From Pseudobacteroides sp035370245 (GTDB lineage Bacteria; Bacillota; Clostridia; Acetivibrionales; DSM-2933): a DNA stretch of 12,572 nt. This document shows positions 6,416 to 12,572 of this stretch, piece after piece. The position numbers and the translations under genes are program-made. The notes beneath the pieces are model-generated. The model worked only from the letters and a program-made list of their open reading frames with translations, did no database searches and was not told where the DNA came from. The DNA lies in contig DAOOVO010000112.1 in the NCBI GenBank assembly GCA_035370245.1, forward strand, positions 1 through 12,572. Reading direction: 5' to 3'. Every line of letters begins with the position of its first letter. Position 1 is the stretch's first letter.

Positions 6416-7345
6416 TTACGATTCATAACCCGGATGTACTGCCCTGTTTATAGATTCCGCCAAAAGGACTGACAAGGATTCAATGATTTCATCCACATAT
6501 GAGGGCGTTACAACCGATTCACCGTACATGGGGCTAAGGATTTCCTTTATGAAGGCATGCTTTTCCGTATAGTCCAGATCACTTAAGATACCCATTATCG
6601 CACCTACATCATCTGTTTTTCCCTTCAGTGTTTCCTCCATCATTTCAATGGTATCATTGACAATTGTGGCTGTATCAACCACAGTGGGTATCCCTAAGGC
6701 AATCACTTTCGTTCCTATGGTTTCTTTATTCAGTGACCCCTGCATGTTTCCTATTCCGGAGCCGGGCTCTATGCCTGCATCCGTTATTTGGACAACTGAG
6801 CACAACCTCCTCATTTTGCGGGAAGCTAAGGCATCAATTGCTATTAACAAGGATGGTTTTATTTTTTCTACAACTCCTGCAATGGTATTGATTGTTTCTA
6901 TTCCCGTTGTGCCCAAAACTCCCGGCTCCAATATTGAAACTTCATTGAAATCTTCATCGTATTCCTTTTTATAAGCCTTGAAATACTGGCCGGTTACTTT
7001 AATCTTTTCAAGAGTTTTGGGTCCCAATGAGTCTGCGGTGATATTTCTGTTTCCCAGGCCAACCACCAATACCCTTTCCCTCTTTAGACCGGATATATCC
7101 CTTATGGCCTTTGCCAGTATATCAATCACTTCATTTCTTTCCTTTTCCGAAAGGAGCTTCAGGCTTTTCGTTTCATAGGTGATATATTTGCCCCTTTTCT
7201 TTCCGATTGCCTTTTCAGCTTCTTCATCTTTTATTTCAAGTTCTACAACTTCCCCATGGCTGTAATTTTTGGTTTTTATTGTTATGCCCTCCACCTTCCT
7301 GGCAAGAGATTCGTTTGCTTCATAGGCCAAATCTGTTCTATACAT
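6416..7345 (-). CDS. gpr: Germination protease GPR (spore SASP-degrading endopeptidase)
   Basis: GPR starts degradation of the small acid-soluble proteins that coat spore DNA, when germination begins. It is made as a zymogen in the forespore. This copy has 309 residues. The family's two catalytic aspartates appear as Asp105 in GNRNITADSLGP and Asp171 in IAIDALA. Their 66-residue spacing equals that of Asp127 and Asp193 in the Bacillus megaterium enzyme. The conserved GIEPGSGIGN stretch follows at about 191-200. I start at the ATG at 7345 because GGGAGG lies 4 nt upstream; a TTG at 7357 would overlap that site. With this start RTDLA begins at residue 3, so almost no N-terminal propeptide is left. 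It precedes spoIIP and is divergent from rpsT, the conserved arrangement. Confidence 0.95.
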   Translation of the reverse strand: MYRTDLAYEANESLARKVEGITIKTKNYSHGEVVELEIKDEEAEKAIGKKRGKYITYETKSLKLLSEKERNEVIDILAKAIRDISGLKRERVLVVGLGNRNITADSLGPKTLEKIKVTGQYFKAYKKEYDEDFNEVSILEPGVLGTTGIETINTIAGVVEKIKPSLLIAIDALASRKMRRLCSVVQITDAGIEPGSGIGNMQGSLNKETIGTKVIALGIPTVVDTATIVNDTIEMMEETLKGKTDDVGAIMGILSDLDYTEKHAFIKEILSPMYGESVVTPSYVDEIIESLSVLLAESINRAVHPGYES

Positions 7346-7349
7346 AAAT

Positions 7350-7355
7350 CCTCCC
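7350..7355 (-). promoter_or_regulatory. Ribosome binding site of gpr (decides the start)
   Basis: Minus-strand GGGAGG lies 4 nt before the ATG at 7345. It overlaps codons 2-3 of the longer TTG-start reading, which makes that reading unlikely. Confidence 0.7.
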
Positions 7356-7387
7356 AAAAATACCGTATAAATTCAAAGTGTCTTGGT

Positions 7388-7416
7388 TATTATAGTTTTT
7401 TTTGATTTTTTTATTC
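7388..7416 (-). promoter_or_regulatory. Sigma-G-like promoter of gpr
   Basis: On the minus strand GAATA fits the sigma-G -35 consensus (GHATR). A 17-nt A-rich spacer follows, then TATAATA, 6 of 7 to the -10 consensus (CATWMTA). The transcript would begin about 36 nt before the ATG. The -10 box would also suit sigma-A, so the assignment rests partly on the known forespore expression of gpr in Bacillus. Confidence 0.5.
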
Positions 7417-7423
7417 TTTTTGC

Positions 7424-7452
7424 TTGATTTTTTCAGAGAGAGTCTGTATAAT
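7424..7452 (+). promoter_or_regulatory. Sigma-A-type promoter P1 of rpsT
   Basis: TTGATT (4 of 6) is followed by a 17-nt spacer and a perfect TATAAT at 7447-7452. Its -35 box lies only 7 bp from the -35-like box of the divergent gpr promoter. It would give a leader of about 83 nt. Confidence 0.75.
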
Positions 7453-7459
7453 TGTTTTG

Positions 7460-7487
7460 TTGTCACTAATAGAATTAATTGAATAAT
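7460..7487 (+). promoter_or_regulatory. Possible second promoter P2 of rpsT
   Basis: TTGTCA (5 of 6) is followed by a 16-nt spacer and AATAAT (5 of 6) at 7482-7487, giving a leader of about 48 nt. Tandem promoters are known for rpsT in E. coli; here it is a motif-based proposal. Confidence 0.4.
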
Positions 7488-7527
7488 ATAGAATGAAACC
7501 GTGGAATAATAAAACAGGTACAATACG

Positions 7528-7533
7528 AGGAGG
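7528..7533 (+). promoter_or_regulatory. Ribosome binding site of rpsT (decides a TTG start)
   Basis: AGGAGG lies 8 nt before the TTG at 7542. The in-frame GTG at 7533 overlaps this site and can be excluded. Confidence 0.85.
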
Positions 7534-7541
7534 TGAATATA

Positions 7542-7805
7542 TTGGCAAACATTAAATCTGCAAAGAAGAGAATCTTAATCATAAACAAAAAAACTTTAAA
7601 AAACAAGAGCAGAAAATCTGAAATTAAAACATATATTAAGAAATTTGAAACGGAATTGAACGAAGGCAACTTGGAAAAAGCAAAAGAATATTTGAAAATA
7701 TGTGAAAAGAAATTATATCAGGCTGCTGCTAAGAACACGATTCACAAGAACGCTGCTGCAAGAAAGATAAGCAGATTAACAAAAAAATTCAATAAAGTAG
7801 CATAA
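7542..7805 (+). CDS. rpsT: 30S ribosomal protein S20
   Basis: Primary 16S rRNA-binding protein of the small subunit, 87 residues, a normal length. It begins MANIKSAKKRIL, the family hallmark, is very rich in Lys, and contains the conserved KNTIHKNAAARKISRL stretch near 63-78 in a long-helix protein. The start codon is TTG, set by the AGGAGG 8 nt upstream and by the MANIKSAKKR alignment; the GTG nine bases earlier would add NIL after the initiator. It is a single-gene unit divergent from gpr, with a strong promoter upstream and an intrinsic terminator 4 nt downstream. Confidence 0.97.
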   Translation: MANIKSAKKRILIINKKTLKNKSRKSEIKTYIKKFETELNEGNLEKAKEYLKICEKKLYQAAAKNTIHKNAAARKISRLTKKFNKVA

Positions 7806-7809
7806 AAAT

Positions 7810-7831
7810 AACCGGCATTACCGGTTTTTTT
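7810..7831. terminator. Bidirectional intrinsic terminator (rpsT / holA)
   Basis: Stem AACCGG (7810-7815) / CCGGTT (7821-7826) with a 5-nt loop is followed by a T-run to 7831 on the plus strand, ending rpsT. On the minus strand the same stem is followed by TTATTTTT, which can also end the comEC-holA transcript. Confidence 0.88.
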
Positions 7832-7843
7832 ATTATTTATTAT

Positions 7844-8887
7844 CTATGAATTTACTGTACTTCCTATAATCCCGTTTGTTATTAATTCAAGTCCAAGCCT
7901 GCCGTCAATTTCTCCGGTTTTTATTCTCCTGTCAATTTCCAAAAACCTCTTCATATAATATTCGATTGTTTTAATGCTCAGTTTGCCGGATTGTCTCGCA
8001 AGCTTAGAAGCAACAAAATTTTTGATTTTCATATTATTTATGATTTCATTTAAGGAATAGCCTTTTTTTTGTAGTAGAAGATACCTGTAAAGCATCCTGT
8101 ACTGCCTTGTTATCATGTGTATTATATACTGCACCGGTGTGTTGTTTAAAAGCATCTCATCCAGTATTTCAAAGGCCTTTTTCTTGTTGTTTTCACATAT
8201 GCTGTCAACTAAGCCGAATATGTTGCTTTCGACGGATTTAACCATTAAGGCATCCAAATCGGCATTAGTAACATTCTTCCTTTCTTGATTATGGGACATG
8301 ATCTTATGGATTTCGTTATTTACGTGGTAAAGGCTTACCCTGCTTTCGTATTCCAAATAACCGGTATTGTTTGCCATGTAATTTGCATCGGCCATTGAAA
8401 TACTAAAGCTGTTCTTTTTGAATTCATCCCTTATGTATTTTGTCAGTTCTGTTTCATTCAACCTGTTGAATTCAAATACCGCTTTCATATCCTTAAGTTT
8501 CTTGACAACTTTTTTTCTTGAATCCGGCTTCCCGTCTTTTATAATAAATACAGTGATGCAGTCTTTGTTTTCATCTATGTATTTCGATAGTTTTTCTTCT
8601 TCTTTTTTATCCAGGCTTCCGGCAGATGTTAAGAATACAGCATCTTTTACTATACAGAGCTTTTTATCAGACATAAATGGAAATGTGTCTGTAAACTCAA
8701 AATAATCCTTTAAACTTTCCGGTTTTTCAAATTCTGCATAGTTCATATTTTCATAGCTTTTGCCTATGTATTTGTTTTTTATATACTTGGCAGAATAATC
8801 AATATAATATTCTTCATTTCCGTAAAACAAGACACTATTGGGAAGTTTATCATTATCCGCCATATTTTTGATTAAAGTAAAGCTCAT
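7844..8887 (-). CDS. holA: DNA polymerase III delta subunit
   Basis: Delta is the wrench of the clamp loader: it binds the beta sliding clamp and opens it so that it can be placed on DNA. This copy has 347 residues, typical for the family. The N-terminal AAA+-like domain shows VLFYGNEEYYID at about 19-30, corresponding to the degenerate nucleotide-site region of delta. The lid and collar-type helical C-terminus follows (about 210-345, with KKAFEILDEMLLNN and QYIIHMITRQYRMLYRYL). I chose the ATG at 8887, with AAAGGTG 6 nt upstream. A GTG (8896) and an ATG (8893) just ahead overlap that ribosome site. The gene overlaps the comEC end by 35 nt, which suggests translational coupling. comEC-holA is the same pair seen in Bacillus (comEC-yqeN). 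Confidence 0.92.
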   Translation of the reverse strand: MSFTLIKNMADNDKLPNSVLFYGNEEYYIDYSAKYIKNKYIGKSYENMNYAEFEKPESLKDYFEFTDTFPFMSDKKLCIVKDAVFLTSAGSLDKKEEEKLSKYIDENKDCITVFIIKDGKPDSRKKVVKKLKDMKAVFEFNRLNETELTKYIRDEFKKNSFSISMADANYMANNTGYLEYESRVSLYHVNNEIHKIMSHNQERKNVTNADLDALMVKSVESNIFGLVDSICENNKKKAFEILDEMLLNNTPVQYIIHMITRQYRMLYRYLLLQKKGYSLNEIINNMKIKNFVASKLARQSGKLSIKTIEYYMKRFLEIDRRIKTGEIDGRLGLELITNGIIGSTVNS

Positions 8888-11186
8888 GCCCATCACCTTT
8901 CAACATCCATAATAATAAGAAGAAAAATAAACAAATCTTTGAGATTATACCTGTAAGACATAGTTCATAATAGTTATCGGACCTTTCATCCATGTAAGTA
9001 TTATAATATATTTTGTCATCTTTTAAAACAATATTTATTTCTCCATGGTCAAAGGTTGATAAAATTTTGCTACCAGAATTTTTGTACCTTGAAACAACCT
9101 CTTGGTCAGGTATGCCGTAAGAATTCTTCCCATAGCTGAATATGGCAATTTTAGGTGCTGTTGCATCAACAAATTGCACGCTTGAGGATGTTTTGCTGCC
9201 GTGGTGGGGGACCAATACCACATCATAAGTATTTAAATCATTGTAAATGGCATATTCCGCCTCCTCTTCAATGTCTCCCGGAAGCAATATGCTCCTGTTT
9301 TTATAATTCAAAGAAAGCACTAAGGATGAATTGTTCGTGTCATTTAAGTTTATGTTTTTATATGGCCACAAGATTTCCATGCTTAAATTGTCATCGTATT
9401 TCATTTTATAACCTGCATACAGGACCTCTGCATGGAAAGTTTCATTGTTTCTTGAAGAATATAAAGGGCCGACTTTTATGTGGTTGTTTAATATATACTC
9501 CAAGCCGGAATAATGGTCATCATCCCAATGGCTTATAAAGACTGCATCCAATTCTCTGATTCCTCTTTTGGTTAAATAAGGAAGAACTATGTGCTCTCCC
9601 ATGTTTTTCGATGAAGTGCTGCCACAGTCATAAACCATATTCAGTCCCTTGTACCTGATTGTTGTAAACAGGCCTTGTCCCACATCTGCTACGTTTAGAT
9701 ACAGGCTTTCATCCCCCATTGGGATTATTATATAGGTTAAGGTATAAAAGCTTACTATTGCCGCCAGCCCATATTGTTTGCAATGTATTTTGCTCTTATG
9801 GGAATATATCATAAAAAATAAGGCCAGGTAAAAAAACAACGTATGGCACATGGACATGGTGGAAAAGATTATACCGTTAAATGCTGACTTGTCCGCTATA
9901 TCAATAATATACCTTAAGCTATGCAAAATATAATCAAATATTTCAAAAGGTATTTTAAAGATAATATGAAGAAGTGGGTTTAATATTAAAAGCATGAATC
10001 CATATATCATAATTACCGTAAATACGGGCAAGAGCAGCAAATTATATATAAAACCCATAAGAGGGATAAAATTGAAATAATAAACAACAACAGGAAGGGT
10101 AAATATCTGCAGAAAAAAATACATATTTAAGTCTTTTAAAAGAGTGGCCTTTGTTTTTATGTAATTATTGTAAATAATAAAACTTAGTGCAGCCGAAAAG
10201 GATAAGAGAAAGCCGGCGTCAATAATCCAGAATGGATTATAAACTGTAAGAACAAGGGCTGCAAGACCTATGGAATTTAAAGAATTGTACTTCCTGTACA
10301 AAACCTCTGATCCAAAAAGAAGAGTAAACATTATAAGGGCTCTCATAACCGATAAGGGAAAGCCGATTAATAGCCCATAAAACCATATAATGCACCAGGA
10401 TAATATCCAGCTCAGTCTTCTATTAAAAACAAATTTAAAGACATTTAAAAGGAAAACATACATAAAAACAATGTGGGTCCCTGAAACCGCAAAAATATGA
10501 GCCATCCCCATCACCTTTATCTTATCGTAAAGTTCTTCCTCCAGGTAATTAACGTCTCCTAAAATAATGGACAATATTATATCCGCATTCTTTTTATTTA
10601 AGGTGCCGTAAAATGTTTTTTCCGTATAAGCTCTGAATTTGCCTGAAATATGGTTTATAAAGGAATAGTTTTCCTTAATAACAACCGCATCACCCTGGGC
10701 AAAAATCGCTGCTTTAATTTTTTTAGCTCTCAAATAATTTTCATAACTAAAAAGCATCTTGTTTTTGGTAAAATGATTGCCGGCAACCTGGCCCCGCACT
10801 TTAATCAGGCTGTTTTCCCGAAAATTTTTGTATGAATCTGTATAGAGAATTATATTTTCTTCATCAAAAAGAGGAGTGTTGTTTATAGCGGTAACGGAAG
10901 CATGGTAGCTTATACTGTCTGATTTGCTTTGCCTTTTAATCTTTGCTTCTATTGTAACACTGTCATTTATATATTGAGAAAGAACCGAGCTTGAATTATA
11001 ATGGCAATTAAGGTATGATAAAATCACAAATGCAATGATTACGGCATTGTAAACGTATTTTTTATTTATGATTGAATTGTAAACCAGCACAGCAGATATT
11101 GCGGTAAGATAATAGCCGAATAAGTTCAATTCGTAAGAAATAATGCCGCCGGCATACGCTGCGAATATGGATATTATTATATACAT
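8853..11186 (-). CDS. comEC: ComEC/Rec2-family DNA uptake channel with C-terminal MBL domain
   Basis: ComEC forms the membrane channel that carries single-stranded DNA into the cell in natural transformation. The protein has 777 residues, close to Bacillus ComEC. N-terminal membrane segments (about 1-60) lead into an OB-like DUF4131 region (about 70-170). The multi-helix Competence domain follows (about 205-485), with a family-typical GMAHIFAVSGTHI at 227-239. The metallo-beta-lactamase domain (about 495-725) shows ADVGQG, SHWDDDH at 552-558, PGD at 636-638 and HHGS at 661-664. An extra tail carries a hydrophobic segment at about 742-762. The ATG at 11186 has GAGGGG 8 nt upstream; the GTG at 11195 overlaps that site. 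comEA and comEB are not adjacent. Transformation itself is not shown by the sequence. Confidence 0.94.
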   Translation of the reverse strand: MYIIISIFAAYAGGIISYELNLFGYYLTAISAVLVYNSIINKKYVYNAVIIAFVILSYLNCHYNSSSVLSQYINDSVTIEAKIKRQSKSDSISYHASVTAINNTPLFDEENIILYTDSYKNFRENSLIKVRGQVAGNHFTKNKMLFSYENYLRAKKIKAAIFAQGDAVVIKENYSFINHISGKFRAYTEKTFYGTLNKKNADIILSIILGDVNYLEEELYDKIKVMGMAHIFAVSGTHIVFMYVFLLNVFKFVFNRRLSWILSWCIIWFYGLLIGFPLSVMRALIMFTLLFGSEVLYRKYNSLNSIGLAALVLTVYNPFWIIDAGFLLSFSAALSFIIYNNYIKTKATLLKDLNMYFFLQIFTLPVVVYYFNFIPLMGFIYNLLLLPVFTVIMIYGFMLLILNPLLHIIFKIPFEIFDYILHSLRYIIDIADKSAFNGIIFSTMSMCHTLFFYLALFFMIYSHKSKIHCKQYGLAAIVSFYTLTYIIIPMGDESLYLNVADVGQGLFTTIRYKGLNMVYDCGSTSSKNMGEHIVLPYLTKRGIRELDAVFISHWDDDHYSGLEYILNNHIKVGPLYSSRNNETFHAEVLYAGYKMKYDDNLSMEILWPYKNINLNDTNNSSLVLSLNYKNRSILLPGDIEEEAEYAIYNDLNTYDVVLVPHHGSKTSSSVQFVDATAPKIAIFSYGKNSYGIPDQEVVSRYKNSGSKILSTFDHGEINIVLKDDKIYYNTYMDERSDNYYELCLTGIISKICLFFFLLLWMLKGDGHELYFNQKYGG
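8894..8900 (-). promoter_or_regulatory. Ribosome binding site of holA inside comEC
   Basis: Minus-strand AAAGGTG lies within the comEC coding sequence, 6 nt before the ATG at 8887. It favours that start over the GTG and ATG immediately upstream. Confidence 0.6.
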
Positions 11187-11194
11187 CTCCAACA

Positions 11195-11200
11195 CCCCTC
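11195..11200 (-). promoter_or_regulatory. Ribosome binding site of comEC (decides the start)
   Basis: Minus-strand GAGGGG lies 8 nt before the ATG at 11186. It overlaps the alternative GTG at 11195, which can be discounted. Confidence 0.65.
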
Positions 11201-11252
11201 ATTATTTTACCAAATTTTGGATGGATATTAAAGCAATTATTCAGGGGGACCC

Positions 11253-12245
11253 ATGATTATTAATGAATATGAAATAAACAGCCTGACGGACAACCGTAAT
11301 TTAGATGAGATTTATAAGGAATCGGTCTTCATAGATATTGAAACTACTGGTTTGTCTAAAATGTATTCGGAAATCATATCAATAACTCTGTTGCTCCATA
11401 ATGATGCCAGATATAAAATTTATCAAATATTTTGTCAATACAAAACAGACCAGTCGCAAGCCCTTAAATATTTAAGGGACCTGATTAGGTCAAAGAAGTA
11501 TATAATTACATATAACGGTAACAGTTTTGATATTCCCTTCTTAGAAGAAAAAGCAAAACAATTCGGTTCAGATCTTAATTTTGAATCATTGACTAAGATT
11601 GACCTTTATATTTTAATGAAAAAACTTAAATACAAAATTAATATTGTCGATTTAAAACTCAAGACCGTGGAAGAATATTTTTGTATTGAAAGAAATGATA
11701 CCATAGGGGGCATGGATGTGGTCACCTTGTATGAAGCCTACAAATTGGAACCTCGAAAAGAGTTTTCAACTTTAATACTCAGGCATAATTATGAAGATGT
11801 TTACAATTTGCCCCTGGTCATGAACAATATTTTTGCCTTGTATGATGACGTTATATATTTAAGAAACCTCATTGTAACAATTAATAATGATGAACTCTTA
11901 ATCAAGAAGAATTTGCTCCAGTGCACTTTCAATGTAATTACGACTTTTAACAAGGATTATATCAATCACGGCATTAAGTATGACATGGTCTTGTCCGTTG
12001 ATACTCAAACCTTAGGAATAAATATCCCTTTAAATACATATAAAGATGAAAACATCAGGGAATTTTATTATTTAGACAACAATGAATACGAACTTGAAAC
12101 TTACACGGGCATAAAGGGAATGAAAAGAAACCTGATACCAATCAGATTAAATGATAAAATATATATAGACAATATTAAAAGTATTGTAAGAAAAATATTG
12201 GAAGAAGGATTCGGTTGTACCCAAAAGCAAGAAGCTGCATTCTGA
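11253..12245 (+). CDS. YprB-like RNase H-fold (DEDD) exonuclease domain protein
   Basis: Predicted 3'-5' exonuclease of 330 residues. The exonuclease core spans about 22-195. Motif I is FIDIETTG (Asp28, Glu30), motif II is YNGNSFDIPFL (Asp93) and the third motif is RHNYEDVYNL (His178, Asp182). This is the DEDD arrangement of the RNase H-like domain in Bacillus YprB and related proteins. Residues about 200-330 match nothing I recognise. The substrate (DNA or RNA) is unknown. ATG at 11253 is preceded by AGGGGGA with a short 3-nt gap. The gene is divergent from comEC with 66 nt between them and ends at the terminator shared with the tRNA cluster. No clear promoter is visible in the gap. Confidence 0.85.
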   Translation: MIINEYEINSLTDNRNLDEIYKESVFIDIETTGLSKMYSEIISITLLLHNDARYKIYQIFCQYKTDQSQALKYLRDLIRSKKYIITYNGNSFDIPFLEEKAKQFGSDLNFESLTKIDLYILMKKLKYKINIVDLKLKTVEEYFCIERNDTIGGMDVVTLYEAYKLEPRKEFSTLILRHNYEDVYNLPLVMNNIFALYDDVIYLRNLIVTINNDELLIKKNLLQCTFNVITTFNKDYINHGIKYDMVLSVDTQTLGINIPLNTYKDENIREFYYLDNNEYELETYTGIKGMKRNLIPIRLNDKIYIDNIKSIVRKILEEGFGCTQKQEAAF

Positions 12246-12279
12246 CACTAAATTATTTCATTTAAAAATCGTAATAAAT

Positions 12280-12314
12280 AAAAAAGACCTATACAAAATG
12301 TATGGTCTTTTTTT
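12280..12314. terminator. Bidirectional intrinsic terminator (exonuclease gene / tRNA cluster)
   Basis: A long stem, AAAAAAGACC (12280-12289) with GGTCTTTTTT (12304-12313), is extended by ATAC/GTAT past a bulged T, with a 5-nt loop. The plus strand ends in a T-run; the minus strand also ends in a T-run because the arm is A-rich. It lies 3 nt from the tRNA-Phe 3' end. Confidence 0.9.
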
Positions 12315-12316
12315 AA

Positions 12317-12389
12317 TGCCCAAACGCGGAATCGAACCACGGACACGGAGATTTTCAGTCTCCTGCTCTACCAACTGAGCTATCTGGGC
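12317..12389 (-). tRNA. tRNA-Phe (GAA)
   Basis: The 73-nt minus-strand cloverleaf has a GCCCAGA acceptor stem pairing with TTTGGGC (one G-T wobble). The D arm is GCTC/GAGC, the anticodon stem GGAGA/TCTCC, and the loop CTGAAAA reads GAA. The T arm is CGTGG/CCGCG around TTCGATT. The discriminator is A. The 3' CCA is not encoded (TTA follows), so it must be added after transcription. It is last in the cluster. Confidence 0.97.
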
Positions 12390-12396
12390 ACACAAG

Positions 12397-12470
12397 TGGG
12401 CCTTCAAGGACTCGAACCTTGGACCTACCGGTTATGAGCCGGGCGCTCTAACCAACTGAGCTAAAGGCCC
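12397..12470 (-). tRNA. tRNA with CAT anticodon, probably tRNA-Ile2 (lysidine-modified)
   Basis: The 74-nt cloverleaf has a perfect acceptor stem (GGGCCTT/AAGGCCC), D arm GCTC/GAGC, loop CTCATAA with anticodon CAT, and a perfect T stem CAAGG/CCTTG. Discriminator A; CCA not encoded. A CAT anticodon can be Met or minor Ile. The CTCATAA loop and the C4-G69 and C5-G68 pairs, which E. coli TilS uses to recognise tRNA-Ile2, favour Ile2. Initiator Met is excluded by the paired first base and the absence of three G-C pairs in the anticodon stem in the initiator pattern. The outer anticodon-stem pair is a C27-T43 mismatch, leaving four pairs. Confidence 0.93.
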
Positions 12471-12492
12471 TCTATTTATTGTTTGGATATGG

Positions 12493-12569
<77 letters not shown>

Positions 12570-12572
12570 TTA

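Noticed and set aside
7338..7523. Minus-strand open frame of 61 codons covering the gpr leader
   Set aside because: It has no ribosome site, is composed of A/T-rich low-complexity codons, overlaps both the gpr and rpsT promoters and runs into gpr in another frame.
7533..7541. Longer S20 starting at the GTG at 7533
   Set aside because: That GTG overlaps the AGGAGG ribosome site; the family N-terminus MANIKSAKKR starts at the TTG at 7542.
11204..11212. Extended -10-like TGGTAAAAT upstream of comEC (minus strand)
   Set aside because: A transcript from it would start around 11197, inside the comEC ribosome binding site, and there is no good -35 box.

Overview
The window is a chromosomal stretch from a low-GC, spore-forming Firmicute, most likely a member of the Clostridia or a relative. 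The evidence is the AT-rich sequence, strong GGAGG-type ribosome binding sites, frequent TTG/GTG alternatives to ATG, two sporulation genes (gpr, spoIIP), and the gene order comEC-holA-(rpsT)-gpr-spoIIP-lepA, which is the order found around these genes in Bacillus and many Clostridia. Genus or species cannot be read from the sequence.

Layout, left to right. Positions 1-1645 (minus) hold a DEAD-box RNA helicase with a DbpA-type RNA-binding tail, preceded by a clear sigma-A-type promoter. At the left edge there may be the first codons of a further minus-strand gene. Divergent from the helicase is a metallo-beta-lactamase-fold hydrolase (1806-2531, plus). Its leader carries a perfect 10-bp inverted repeat at the predicted transcription start. 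A 266-bp intergenic stretch with a degenerate palindromic element follows. Next comes an unrecognised, very acidic 160-residue protein with an Asp/Tyr-rich tract (2798-3280, plus). A strong hairpin separates it from the convergent lepA.

Positions 3312-7345 (minus) form the sporulation/translation block gpr, spoIIP, lepA. gpr has a sigma-G-like promoter. spoIIP has its own leader containing a tandem duplication. lepA has its own vegetative-type promoter and a TTG start. rpsT (ribosomal protein S20) is transcribed divergently from gpr and ends at a terminator shared with the convergent holA. comEC and holA (minus) overlap by 35 nt and are probably translationally coupled. comEC has a C-terminal hydrophobic extension. 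Divergent from comEC is a DEDD/RNase H-fold exonuclease of the YprB type (11253-12245, plus).

The right end is a minus-strand tRNA cluster, Ile(GAT), a CAT-anticodon tRNA (probably Ile2) and Phe(GAA). It ends at a bidirectional terminator shared with the exonuclease gene.

Most of the window is conserved core genome: translation (lepA, rpsT, tRNAs, helicase), DNA replication (holA), DNA uptake (comEC), endospore formation (spoIIP) and spore outgrowth (gpr). I see no mobile element, CRISPR array or defence island. The less ordinary items are the acidic protein, the possible operator upstream of the hydrolase, the duplicated spoIIP leader, the apparently missing GPR propeptide and the CAT tRNA with a stem mismatch.
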